A stretch of 64,000 nucleotides of DNA, from positions 1-64,000 of the forward strand of contig JAACSL010000014.1 in the NCBI GenBank assembly GCA_009993955.1. Reading direction: 5' to 3'. Position 1 is the first letter of the stretch. Each line of letters opens with the position of its first letter. The notes beneath the pieces are model-generated. The model made no database searches. It was given only the letters and a program-made list of their open reading frames with translations, and had not been told where the DNA came from. The stretch is from Paraglaciecola sp. GTDB lineage: Bacteria; Pseudomonadota; Gammaproteobacteria; Enterobacterales; Alteromonadaceae. This document shows, piece after piece, positions 36,144 to 44,908 of this stretch. Both the position numbers and the translations under genes were made by a program.

Positions 36144-37494
36144 GGCAAGCCGCATTTTAGTGGTAGAAGATGACAGCACCCAACGCAATCTGCTGCAAGG
36201 TATCTTGAGTGGTGCTGGGTTTATTACTCATGCCGTCGACAGCGTCGAGGCCGCCATTATCGCCATCAAAGACAGCGAGTTTGATGCGGTGTTTTCAGAT
36301 TGGAAGTTGGCAGAGTTATCTGGTTTAACCTTGCTTTCTTATGTGCGTCGCCACCAGCCCGCCTTGGGTTTTGCCATAGCTACAGCCTACGGCACCATTG
36401 CCCATGCTGTTGAGGCGATTAACGCAGGAGCAGATGATTACCTCGCTAAACCTTTTGGTCGCCAGGAATTGCAACTATGCATTGACAAAATTATCAAAGC
36501 CAAGCACTTGCGTACCCAAAACCAAGTCCTCAGTCAGGCCCTTTCTGAGCAACAACAACTGGTTGATTTGGTTGGCAATGCCCCGTGTATGCAACGTGTT
36601 TTCGAGCGCATCAGGCGGGTATCCAATACCGATGCTACGGTGCTGATCAGCGGCGAAAGTGGCACCGGCAAAGAGCTCGCCGCCCGCGCTTTACATCAAT
36701 TGTCTGCCCGCAGTGACCAGCCTTTTGTGGCGTTAAATTGTGGGGCAATTCCCGAGTCTTTGGCTGAAGCAGAATTATTTGGCGCGCTAAAAGGTGCCTA
36801 CACAGGGGCGCATCAGGACAAAATTGGCAAGTTGCAAAGTGCCCACCGAGGCACCCTATTTCTCGACGAAATCGCTGAACTGCCGCTGGCCTTGCAGGCT
36901 AAATTGCTGCGTTTTTTGCAAGAAAGTACGGTCACCCCTTTGGGAAGCCATAACGAGATTCAACTCGACGTGCGAGTACTAGCCGCCACACACCGCGACT
37001 TAACTTACATGGTCAAACAGGGCAGCTTTCGCGAAGACTTATTTTATCGCCTCAATATTGTGCCCTTAGCCATGCCAGCGTTACGCGAGCGCAGCGAAGA
37101 TATTCCGCGTCTATTAGAATTTTTTGTGCAAAAGAACTGTGCCCGCTACAAAATCGACAAACCTCAGTTGAGCCGCCAGGCACTCAAACAATTGATTAAT
37201 TATCAGTGGCCGGGCAACGTCAGAGAGCTGGCCAATCGCATTGAGCGCTTTATCCTATTAGGTGATGAGCAGGAATTGTTGAGCGATATACACCACAAAA
37301 GTGAACGTGCGAATGATGCAGACCAAGGATTTGTTTTGCCTGCAGACGGCTTGGACTGGGACGCCTGGGAAAAGGCCTGCTTATCTCAAGCCCTGCAACG
37401 CTTTCATGGCAATCGTACCAAGGCTGCACAATGCCTGAAGCTCAACTACAAAGCGTTTTTGTATCGACTGGAAAAACACGGCTTAAGTGGGTAA
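36136..37494 (+). CDS. NtrC-family sigma-54 response regulator
   Basis: A 452-residue activator: receiver (VVEDDSTQRN, acceptor D in VFSDWKLAELSG, K in LAKPFG), AAA+ domain with Walker A GESGTGKE, sigma-54 loop GAYTGA (GAFTGA variant), Walker B TLFLDEIAEL, R-finger region FREDLFYRLNIVPL, and a C-terminal Fis-type helix-turn-helix (RFHGNRTKAAQCLKLNYKAF). It should activate sigma-54 promoters when phosphorylated by the kinase encoded with an 8-bp overlap upstream. Confidence 0.94.
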   Translation: MSEASRILVVEDDSTQRNLLQGILSGAGFITHAVDSVEAAIIAIKDSEFDAVFSDWKLAELSGLTLLSYVRRHQPALGFAIATAYGTIAHAVEAINAGADDYLAKPFGRQELQLCIDKIIKAKHLRTQNQVLSQALSEQQQLVDLVGNAPCMQRVFERIRRVSNTDATVLISGESGTGKELAARALHQLSARSDQPFVALNCGAIPESLAEAELFGALKGAYTGAHQDKIGKLQSAHRGTLFLDEIAELPLALQAKLLRFLQESTVTPLGSHNEIQLDVRVLAATHRDLTYMVKQGSFREDLFYRLNIVPLAMPALRERSEDIPRLLEFFVQKNCARYKIDKPQLSRQALKQLINYQWPGNVRELANRIERFILLGDEQELLSDIHHKSERANDADQGFVLPADGLDWDAWEKACLSQALQRFHGNRTKAAQCLKLNYKAFLYRLEKHGLSG

Positions 37495-37536
37495 TGTACA
37501 GACAGTATCTCCCTCCCTTGTTAGGCAAGCTGTATT

Positions 37537-38250
37537 ATGTCGTCTTTATTCATTGTGATCATCGCCACATCAATAGCCGGCCTAGCCATGCCTTTAGGTG
37601 GCTTACTTGCCCGCGTTGAACACTTCCAGTCGCGCTGGTTAGAAGAAGAAATACGCCATGCTGTTATGGCCTTTGGTGGCGGTGCATTGTTATCTGCTGT
37701 CGGTTTAGTCTTAGTGCCAGAAAGCATTCATCATGTGCCCGTGTGGCTTGCTTCTGTGAGTTTTCTGGGGGGCAGTGTTGCCTTCATGGCACTCGACATG
37801 TTCCTGAAAAAAAATAAAACACCGGCGAGCCAATTGGCGGCCATGTTGGCGGATTTTATTCCTGAATCCATAGCTTTAGGGGCCGCTATCGCCATCAATA
37901 GTCCCAGCAGCTATTTATTAGCCGCGCTGATTGCCCTGCAAAACATACCTGAGGGTTTTAATGCCTACCGAGAGCTGGCGACCTCTCCCAAATATAAGGC
38001 CGGTAAAATACTGGCAATTTTTTTCGCCTTGGCCTTGTTGGGCCCCGTGGCTGGCATCAGTGGTTATCTGTGGCTCAGTGACTACCATGTGCTTTTGTCC
38101 ATCATTATGTTGGCCGCGTCTGGTGGTATTTTATATTCTGTATTTCAAGATATCGCTCCTCAAGTAAAACTTGAGGCACATTGGTTCCCGCCCATGGGCG
38201 CTGTCTTGGGTTTTTTACTCGGGGTAATGGGTTTTATGCTGACAAGATGA
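37537..38250 (+). CDS. ZIP-family metal transporter
   Basis: A 237-residue protein with about eight membrane helices. The paired ZIP metal motifs are LADFIPESIALGAAIA in TM4 and LQNIPEGFNAYREL in TM5. The usual His before NxPEG is replaced (AD and LQ), as in a divergent bacterial subgroup, so the transported metal is uncertain. It follows the NtrC-like gene by 42 bp. Confidence 0.85.
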   Translation: MSSLFIVIIATSIAGLAMPLGGLLARVEHFQSRWLEEEIRHAVMAFGGGALLSAVGLVLVPESIHHVPVWLASVSFLGGSVAFMALDMFLKKNKTPASQLAAMLADFIPESIALGAAIAINSPSSYLLAALIALQNIPEGFNAYRELATSPKYKAGKILAIFFALALLGPVAGISGYLWLSDYHVLLSIIMLAASGGILYSVFQDIAPQVKLEAHWFPPMGAVLGFLLGVMGFMLTR

Positions 38251-38251
38251 G

Positions 38252-39172
38252 CTGCATGATCCTTGCACCGCTTTACAAGGCAGCGCCGCTTTTTCCCTGA
38301 CATCGCTCAACCATTATGCCCAGCGCAGATTCTTTCGAATTTACCCTCTATTTATTCCTTATCTTCTTCTAGGGCTTATATCGACTGCTATTCTCAGTAC
38401 ATTTTTTGGCAAATCAGACGCCGGGCTTCCGTTTGCACTTAGCCTAAAAGAATTTATCGCCCATATTTTGTTACAAGAAGGCAAGGGCGTGACTTGGAGT
38501 ATTGCGGTTGAATTCAAATTTTATTTTGTGTTACCCGTCATCATATTCATAAGTTATTGGATAAAAACGAATTTTGGACATCTAGCCGAGATAGTGACAC
38601 TGATGATATTTGTTGCCCTAAGCCAAATGATCAGTCCGCAATCTGCGTCACTGACCAATGATCCACATTTGTTACCCTATTTATGCATTTTTTTGTTTGG
38701 CACAGCCTTGGCATCTATCCAGTGTGAAATAGAAGCGGGCAACATATCGATACAACGTTTCAGAATTTTAATCCCCCTCAGCTACCTTGCAGTTTGCGTA
38801 TTGATCCTGATGACACCGGCTATTGCTTCGCTGGCTTTTAGCCAAATCGACTACAATTTTTTTCACAAATATTTTATTCAATACGCGCTATTGTGGAGCA
38901 TTGTACTGCTGTCGATTATTAATTTTAATACTCCACTATCCGTGTTTTTCAGTAGCAAGATACTGTGCTTTTATGGCGGTCTAAGTTTCTCAATTTACCT
39001 TTTTCACCCGATATTCAGCTCTATTGCTAGCAAAATAATCGACAATTCTTATGCGGCCGCTTGGTTTGTATTAATCTTTTCCACGGCAGCATCTTACGTG
39101 TCTTTCAGACTACTTGAGTTACCCGCATCTAAGCTAAAAATTTCGTTTAAACAGACAAACAAACTTGATTGA
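38252..39172 (+). pseudogene. 5'-truncated acyltransferase-3 remnant
   Basis: The frame is open from 38243 with no ATG near the front; the first standard start, TTG at 38468, falls well inside recognisable protein. Reading upstream of it gives NHYAQRRFFRIYPLFIPYLL, the conserved RRxxRIYP segment of acyltransferase-3 proteins, then WSIAVEFKFYFVLPVI, and several membrane helices to LLELPASKLK. The usual first 70-80 residues, with the LDGLRG motif and catalytic His, are absent; the ZIP gene ends there instead. An O-acyltransferase beheaded by deletion is the best explanation. Confidence 0.75.
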
Positions 39173-39376
39173 ATTCCAGTAGTCGAGAGGCTGTTAGCTG
39201 CAGTGATATAAGGCCAAGCACTCGCCGCTGTTTGTTTGTTTGTGCCTGCTAGTGTATGTCTGTTATTCGTATCGTATTGAATAACGTTGTGGCAAAGCCT
39301 CGTCAGCACAAACCACAGTAGTTACAATGTGATCCTGCAGAGATTTGCGCAAGAAAATCAACAATGGACACCCGCT

Positions 39377-40303
39377 ATGACCAAAGAAATGCTCAGCAAA
39401 CGATTAGCGCTCACTCTGCCTTCGTCTGAGCATAGACTCGATATTGATTGGCCAGCAGCGACTAATCTGGACATTGTTGTAAAACGTGATGATTTAATTC
39501 ATCCGTTTATTTCCGGCAATAAGTGGCGCAAGTTACAACATCAATTGCAGCATTTTTTCACTACCCCCCCAGCCCGTGTTATCAGCTTTGGTGGTGGTTT
39601 TTCTAATCACTTGCATGCCTTGGCTTACTGTTGCCACCAGCTTGCTATTCCGTTTACCGCGATAGTGCGGGGCAATTATCAACTTAACCCAAGCCCTATG
39701 TTGCGAGATTTACGGCAGTGGCATACAGACATTCAGTACGTCGACAAACACCTTTATCAACAACGCGCAGAGCCTGGTTATTTAGCAAAGCTTCACCAGC
39801 GTTATCAGGATTCAGTTATCATTCCTGAAGGTGGTTCACAAACTAGTGCTCTCGCTGGCTTTCAGGAATTGCTGGCTGAATTGCAACAAAACTATGATTA
39901 TATTTTGGCTCCTGTGGCTAGTGGCGGCACCTTGGCAGGCATTATCGCGGCATTAGCGCCACATCATCATACCCAAGTTCTGGGTATTGCCGCCTTAAAG
40001 GGCGAAGGTTATTTAGAAAATTTGGTGGCAGCGTTGCTGCCAGAGACCCACAAAAAATCAGCATCCAACTGGCACATCATTCACGATTTTCATTTTGGCG
40101 GTTATGCTAAAAGCACTGCTGAACTTAGGGCGTTTTGTCAGACTTTTACCGCACAACACGGTGTGGCCATTGAACCTGTGTACAGTGGCAAGGTATTTTT
40201 TGCCTTGCGAGCCTTGTTAGCAGCAGGCTATTTTACCAACAATAGTAAGATCTTGGTCTTACACACTGGGGGTTTACAGGGTGCCCGCAACGCCGTGAGT
40301 TAA
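39377..40303 (+). CDS. PLP-dependent ACC deaminase / D-cysteine desulfhydrase-like enzyme
   Basis: A 308-residue fold-type II PLP enzyme. The PLP lysine is in ISGNKWRKL; SFGGGFSNHLHALAY, IPEGGSQTSALAGFQELL, APVASGGTLAGI and LHTGGLQGARN follow. The family includes 1-aminocyclopropane-carboxylate deaminase and D-cysteine desulfhydrase; substrate is unknown. A second, clearer paralog lies at 48648. The start is uncertain: ATG 39377 and ATG 39389 both lack a strong ribosome site. Confidence 0.8.
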   Translation: MTKEMLSKRLALTLPSSEHRLDIDWPAATNLDIVVKRDDLIHPFISGNKWRKLQHQLQHFFTTPPARVISFGGGFSNHLHALAYCCHQLAIPFTAIVRGNYQLNPSPMLRDLRQWHTDIQYVDKHLYQQRAEPGYLAKLHQRYQDSVIIPEGGSQTSALAGFQELLAELQQNYDYILAPVASGGTLAGIIAALAPHHHTQVLGIAALKGEGYLENLVAALLPETHKKSASNWHIIHDFHFGGYAKSTAELRAFCQTFTAQHGVAIEPVYSGKVFFALRALLAAGYFTNNSKILVLHTGGLQGARNAVS

Positions 40304-40392
40304 GGTATAAATGCTCAACAACGAAACTGGCTAATCCATCACAATTCAGACATGATACCAACTACATGTTTTTTAAAAAGTAACGATTATTC

Positions 40393-41007
40393 ATGAACTT
40401 ACAAGACTGGTTGCAAGGTTTTGCCGGGGCCTCGCCTCTTGAATGGACAGCGACTGTTGCCGGTTTTATCTGTGTTTACCTGTTGATCAAACGCAGTATT
40501 TGGAGTTTTGCCTTTGGTTTGGTTCAGGTCAGTATTTACGCTTGGATTTTTTACGAGGTAAAACTGTATTCCGACATGGGCTTACACCTGTTTTATATTG
40601 GCTTTCAATTTTATGGCTGGTTTATTTGGCGCCAAGCACAAGATGAGAGTGGTCATGTTCGTGTATTACTGGGTACTCAAAAAGAATACCTACTGTGGCT
40701 GATTGCGGTTGTCTGTAGCACCTACATAGTGGGCTTTTTGATGACTCAATATACGGATGCGAGCTTGCCTTACGCTGACGCTTTTACCACCTGCGCGAGC
40801 TTGGTGGCGCAGTGGCTGTTGTCTCGCAAAAAGTTGTTTAACTGGGCCTTTTGGATTGTGGTAGATCTGGTAGCGATTGCGGTTTACTGGCAAAAGCAGT
40901 TGTATCCAACGTCTGCGCTTTATTTATGTTTCTTAATCATGGCCATCGTTGGCCAATGGCAGTGGCATAAGGCCTGGCAAAATAACCAGACAGCGCAGCA
41001 GTCCTGA
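40393..41007 (+). CDS. pnuC: Nicotinamide riboside transporter PnuC
   Basis: A 204-residue, roughly seven-helix facilitator. WTATVAGFICVYLLIKRSIW, GLVQVSIYAWIFYEVKLYSDM and FQFYGWFIWRQ are PnuC signatures. It imports nicotinamide riboside, which is trapped by phosphorylation. The two NadR-like genes follow immediately (1 bp gap, then 4-bp overlap), so the three form a salvage operon. Confidence 0.94.
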   Translation: MNLQDWLQGFAGASPLEWTATVAGFICVYLLIKRSIWSFAFGLVQVSIYAWIFYEVKLYSDMGLHLFYIGFQFYGWFIWRQAQDESGHVRVLLGTQKEYLLWLIAVVCSTYIVGFLMTQYTDASLPYADAFTTCASLVAQWLLSRKKLFNWAFWIVVDLVAIAVYWQKQLYPTSALYLCFLIMAIVGQWQWHKAWQNNQTAQQS

Positions 41008-41008
41008 T

Positions 41009-41515
41009 ATGCCTGTCACCGGTTTAACACTTGGCAAATTTGCACCGCTACATCGCGGGCATCAATTAGTGATCGACACTGCACTGTGCCAAGTGGATAA
41101 ACTTGTGGTGGTCGTGTACGACTGTGACGAACTGCCAGAGTGCCCCTTATCTGTGCGAGCCAATTGGATAAGCACCCTTTATCCTCAAGTGCAAATTGTG
41201 CTGGCAAAAGATGCACCCAAACAAACCGGCTATTCACCCGCCATTACGGCTCTACATGATCAATATCTACAAACATTGCTCAAGGATGAACATATTGATT
41301 ACTTCTTTAGCAGCGAGTCCTATGGTGAACACGTCAGTTTAGCGCTCAACTGTATTGATGTTCGGGTTGACCAATATCGCTTACAGGTACCTATTTCGGG
41401 CACAAAAATCCGCAAAAATATTAGCGCTCACCAAGAGTTTTTGTGTCCATTGGTATTCAATGATTTAATAAGCAAAGTTTCTCACCAAGTAGTCGCCAAA
41501 CTTCCCGCCACATGA
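41009..41515 (+). CDS. NMN adenylyltransferase half of NadR
   Basis: A 168-residue nucleotidyltransferase. The HxGH motif is in APLHRGHQLVIDTAL and the second signature is ISGTKIRKN; FSSESYGEHV and DVRVDQYR resemble the NadR adenylyltransferase domain. It would join NMN and ATP to form NAD. In E. coli this is the middle domain of one three-domain NadR; here it stands alone, without the N-terminal DNA-binding domain. Start ATG at 41009 lies 1 base after the pnuC stop. Confidence 0.85.
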   Translation: MPVTGLTLGKFAPLHRGHQLVIDTALCQVDKLVVVVYDCDELPECPLSVRANWISTLYPQVQIVLAKDAPKQTGYSPAITALHDQYLQTLLKDEHIDYFFSSESYGEHVSLALNCIDVRVDQYRLQVPISGTKIRKNISAHQEFLCPLVFNDLISKVSHQVVAKLPAT

Positions 41516-42051
41516 TTAAAAAAATTGTTTTTTTAGGTGCGCCGTCAACTGGCAAAACTACCTTGTGTGAAGCATTGGCCAAGGCACTAAACACCTTAAC
41601 CGTAGCCGAGTATGGACGCGAATACTGGATTGAACATCAGGTTGACCGACGTCTTACCCCACAACAATTGTTGCATATTGCCCAAACCCAAAATCGCTGG
41701 GAAGATGAAGCGCAGCAGCTTGCCAATGGCGTATTGTTGTGTGATACCAATGCGTTTACCACCTGGCATTTTGCCTTACATTACCATCAACGAGCCCTGC
41801 CAGAATTGAATGCCTTAGCAGAACAATGTTGGCAGCGTTATGATCTTGTGGTGGTGTGTGGTGACGAGATCCCATATGACGATACATGGGAGCGCTCAGG
41901 GGACGCAAATCGCCACGAGTTTCAACACTTTATTGATCAGTATTTAGCCAAGCAGCGTATTCAACACATGGTGGTAAGAGGCTCTGTTGAACAACGTATG
42001 CACCAAGTAATGCAGGCGCTTGAGTCAAGCAAACACGCTGTTGTTGTCTAG
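41512..42051 (+). CDS. Ribosylnicotinamide kinase half of NadR
   Basis: A 179-residue P-loop kinase: Walker A GAPSTGKTTL, TVAEYGREYWIE, LLCDTNAFTTWHFA and GDEIPYDDTWERSGD match the C-terminal kinase domain of NadR. It phosphorylates nicotinamide riboside to NMN. The ATG overlaps the previous stop (ATGA), so translation is coupled and the two products probably work together. Confidence 0.86.
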   Translation: MIKKIVFLGAPSTGKTTLCEALAKALNTLTVAEYGREYWIEHQVDRRLTPQQLLHIAQTQNRWEDEAQQLANGVLLCDTNAFTTWHFALHYHQRALPELNALAEQCWQRYDLVVVCGDEIPYDDTWERSGDANRHEFQHFIDQYLAKQRIQHMVVRGSVEQRMHQVMQALESSKHAVVV

Positions 42052-42177
42052 ATCTAAACTGGCAATAGCCGTGATTATCCCCTATTTTAAAGAGCTTAAT
42101 ATCACTGTCACTTGTGTTAGTTAAATTACCTGATAGCATGCGCGTTTTTATGTAGTCAATCTAATAAGGATCCTCTT

Positions 42178-43383
42178 ATGTCTCGTCGTGTTTTGATCAT
42201 TGGCGCTGGTGGTGTTGCCGCCGTTACCGTTAAAAAGTGTGCTCGATTGCCGGAATTTTTTGACGAAATTTATTTAGCCAGCCGTACCGTATCAAAATGC
42301 GCGGCATTACAAGCAGAAATTGGTAGCGACAGAATCAAAGGTGTGTTTGCCGTTGATGCTGACCATGCCAGTGAAGTTGTAAAAGTCATTCAACAAGTTA
42401 AACCCGATTTAGTGATTAACTTAGCCCTGCCCTATCAAGATTTGGCGATCATGGATGCCTGTTTAGAAACTGGCGTCGATTACCTCGACACCGCCAACTA
42501 TGAACCTAAAGACGTCGCAAAATTTGAATATTCATGGCAGTGGGCCTACCAAGAGAAGTTCCAACAAGCCGGTTTAATGGCCTTGTTGGGCAGTGGTTTC
42601 GACCCAGGTGTAACCAACGTTTACACCGCTTACGCGGCAAAACATTACTTTGATGAAATTCATTACTTAGACATCGTTGATTGCAATGGCGGTGATCATG
42701 GTCAAGCGTTTGCCACCAACTTTAACCCAGAAATCAACATCCGCGAAATCACCCAACGCGGGCGGTATTGGGAAAACGGTGAGTGGAAAGAGACTGACCC
42801 TTTAAGTGTGCGTGAAGACTTGGATTATCAAAACATCGGCGTGCGTGCTTCGTATTTAATGTTCCACGAAGAGCTGGAATCCATTGTTAAACATTTCCCC
42901 AGCTTAAAACGCGCGCGTTTCTGGATGACTTTTGGTGAAGCCTATCTCACCCACTTGCGGGTATTGGAAGGCATCGGTATGACCAGCATCGAACCCATCA
43001 ATTTCCAAGGCCAGCAAATTGTACCCTTGGAATTTTTGAAGGCCGTACTGCCTAACCCTGGCTCGTTAGCACAAGGCTATACCGGCATGACTTGCATCGG
43101 GACTTACATTACAGGTATCAAAGACGGGCAAGAGAAAACCATTTTCATCTACAACAACTGTGACCACGCTGCTTGTTATGCCGAAGTCGGTGCACAAGCA
43201 GTATCGTATACCACTGGTGTACCAGCAATGATTGGTGCGGCACTGATGTTAAACGGTACGTGGAAAAAACCAGGTGTCTGGAATATGGAACAGTTTGACC
43301 CTGATCCATTCATGGAATTACTCAATGTGCACGGTTTGCCATGGCAAGTGATTGACGTGCCACACAGTCCTTTTAAAAAATAG
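42178..43383 (+). CDS. Carboxynorspermidine dehydrogenase (saccharopine dehydrogenase family)
   Basis: A 401-residue NADPH-dependent enzyme that joins aspartate semialdehyde to a diamine to give carboxynorspermidine or carboxyspermidine. The Rossmann motif is VLIIGAGGVAAVTVKKC; LDTANYEPKDVAKFEY, LLGSGFDPGVTNVYTAYA and CNGGDHG follow. AAGGATCC lies before ATG 42178. The partner decarboxylase nspC follows. This is the alternative spermidine route found in Vibrio and many marine gammaproteobacteria. Confidence 0.92.
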   Translation: MSRRVLIIGAGGVAAVTVKKCARLPEFFDEIYLASRTVSKCAALQAEIGSDRIKGVFAVDADHASEVVKVIQQVKPDLVINLALPYQDLAIMDACLETGVDYLDTANYEPKDVAKFEYSWQWAYQEKFQQAGLMALLGSGFDPGVTNVYTAYAAKHYFDEIHYLDIVDCNGGDHGQAFATNFNPEINIREITQRGRYWENGEWKETDPLSVREDLDYQNIGVRASYLMFHEELESIVKHFPSLKRARFWMTFGEAYLTHLRVLEGIGMTSIEPINFQGQQIVPLEFLKAVLPNPGSLAQGYTGMTCIGTYITGIKDGQEKTIFIYNNCDHAACYAEVGAQAVSYTTGVPAMIGAALMLNGTWKKPGVWNMEQFDPDPFMELLNVHGLPWQVIDVPHSPFKK

Positions 43384-43403
43384 CCAATCTCGGTGTATGC
43401 AGT

Positions 43404-43430
43404 GGGGCGATGCAAACCAAGCATCGCCTC
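43404..43430 (+). other. Strong hairpin between dehydrogenase and nspC
   Basis: GGGGCGATGC (43404-43413) pairs with GCATCGCCTC (43421-43430) around AAACCAA, a 10-bp stem with one G-T pair. No T-tract follows, so it is more likely an mRNA processing or stability element, or an attenuating structure, than a terminator. Confidence 0.55.
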
Positions 43431-43506
43431 CCTTGACACTCAAGCTTGCCATTTTTACCTTGATCGATGCGCCTTTACCTGTTGCGCTAACAATTTGGAT
43501 CTGTAC

Positions 43507-44661
43507 ATGACTTTTGATACCACCCGCGACCCCATGTTAAACCCCGCCATTCCCTCGCCTTGTTACGTATGTGAAGAAGCGAAACTTGAGGCCAATTTGC
43601 AATTGATGCAACGGGTGCAGGCAGAGAGCGGGGTGGAAATCATTTTAGCCTTGAAAGGTTTCTCCATGTGGTCAACCTTTGATTTGGTTAAACAGTACTT
43701 GCAAGGTTCCACCGCCAGTGCGGTCTGGGAAGCACGTTTGGGTAAAGAGACCATTGGTAAACAAGTCCACGCCTTTTCACCTGCGTTTAAGCCCCAAGAT
43801 ATTGATCAATTACTTGAGCTTGCTGACCACATATCGTTTAACAGTCTGGGACAATGGCAACGTTACAAACAGCAAATATTAGCCTCTTCGGTGTCACCAG
43901 GTATTCGCTTGAATGTGGAACATCGTGAGGCAGAAACAGAACTGTATGACCCCAGTGCACCGGGTTCGCGTTTTGGTATTTTGGCCAAAGATTTAGTAGG
44001 GGCAGACTTAAGTGGCTTGCAAGGCTTTCATATCCATAACCTGTGTGAATGCGACTCGTATGCCACTGAACGCACCATCTTGGCCACGGAACAAAAATTT
44101 GGTCAGTACTTTGGCCAATTGAAGTGGATCAATTTTGGTGGTGGCCACTTGATGACGCGAGCGGGTTATGATGTTGATCACTTAATTCTTGTATTAAAAG
44201 CGTTTAAACAACGGCACCCGCATCTGACTGTAATCCTCGAGCCCGGCTCAGCTGTGGCTTGGCAGACAGGCCCCTTGGTTTGCGAAGTGGTGGATATTGT
44301 TGAAAATCGCGATCGTATTGCCATCGTGGATATGTCGGCTACGGCTCATATGCCTGATGTACTTGAGATGCCCTACAGACCGGCTGTGCGCGGCGCCGGT
44401 AAGGCTGGCGAAAAAGCCTATACCTATCGCTTTGGTGGCAACTCCTGCTTAACTGGTGATGCCATCGATTTGTATAGCTTTGACCATGAGTTGCAAATTG
44501 GTGAGCGGATTATTTTTGAAGATATGATCCACTACACCATGGTAAAAACGACTTTTTTTAATGGCGTAGAGCATCCATCTATTGGCATTTTGCGCAAAGA
44601 TGGACACTTTGAATTAGTGCGCCAATTTAGCTACGAGGATTTTAAGAACAAACTTTCATAA
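43507..44661 (+). CDS. nspC: Carboxynorspermidine decarboxylase
   Basis: A 384-residue PLP decarboxylase of the alanine-racemase-fold group that converts carboxy(nor)spermidine to (nor)spermidine. The PLP lysine is in ILALKGFSMWSTF; HIHNLCECDSYA, INFGGGHLMTRAGYD, ILEPGSAVAW and FGGNSCLTGD follow. ATG 43507 after TTTGGAT is preferred; upstream open frame lacks conserved content. It follows the dehydrogenase by 123 bp containing a hairpin. Confidence 0.93.
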   Translation: MTFDTTRDPMLNPAIPSPCYVCEEAKLEANLQLMQRVQAESGVEIILALKGFSMWSTFDLVKQYLQGSTASAVWEARLGKETIGKQVHAFSPAFKPQDIDQLLELADHISFNSLGQWQRYKQQILASSVSPGIRLNVEHREAETELYDPSAPGSRFGILAKDLVGADLSGLQGFHIHNLCECDSYATERTILATEQKFGQYFGQLKWINFGGGHLMTRAGYDVDHLILVLKAFKQRHPHLTVILEPGSAVAWQTGPLVCEVVDIVENRDRIAIVDMSATAHMPDVLEMPYRPAVRGAGKAGEKAYTYRFGGNSCLTGDAIDLYSFDHELQIGERIIFEDMIHYTMVKTTFFNGVEHPSIGILRKDGHFELVRQFSYEDFKNKLS

Positions 44662-44908
44662 CACTGAGTTAATGCACAAAGCCAGTGAGTACCGCGCTGT
44701 TATCACGGTAACACGCTGGCTGGCAGATGTTCTTGGTGTTGAGTCAACACGAAAGTAAAAAATATCCATCCTACATACCCCAATGACCTAGGCAAACGCC
44801 GCTTCCTGATTAACACTGTACAATCACTGTTGTGGATCAGTAATTTGAATGTGGCGCACTTCCTGCTTTTAAATAATTTTGATGAACTCTTTACCAAGGA
44901 ATTTTACG

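Noticed and set aside
39150..39245. ACAAACAAAC / GTTTGTTTGT inverted pair as a mobile-element end
   Set aside because: The repeat is low-complexity, no target duplication or transposase is present, and such runs occur by chance.
44680..44721. Imperfect hairpin after nspC as a terminator
   Set aside because: The stem is broken and no T-tract follows on either strand, so I did not list it.
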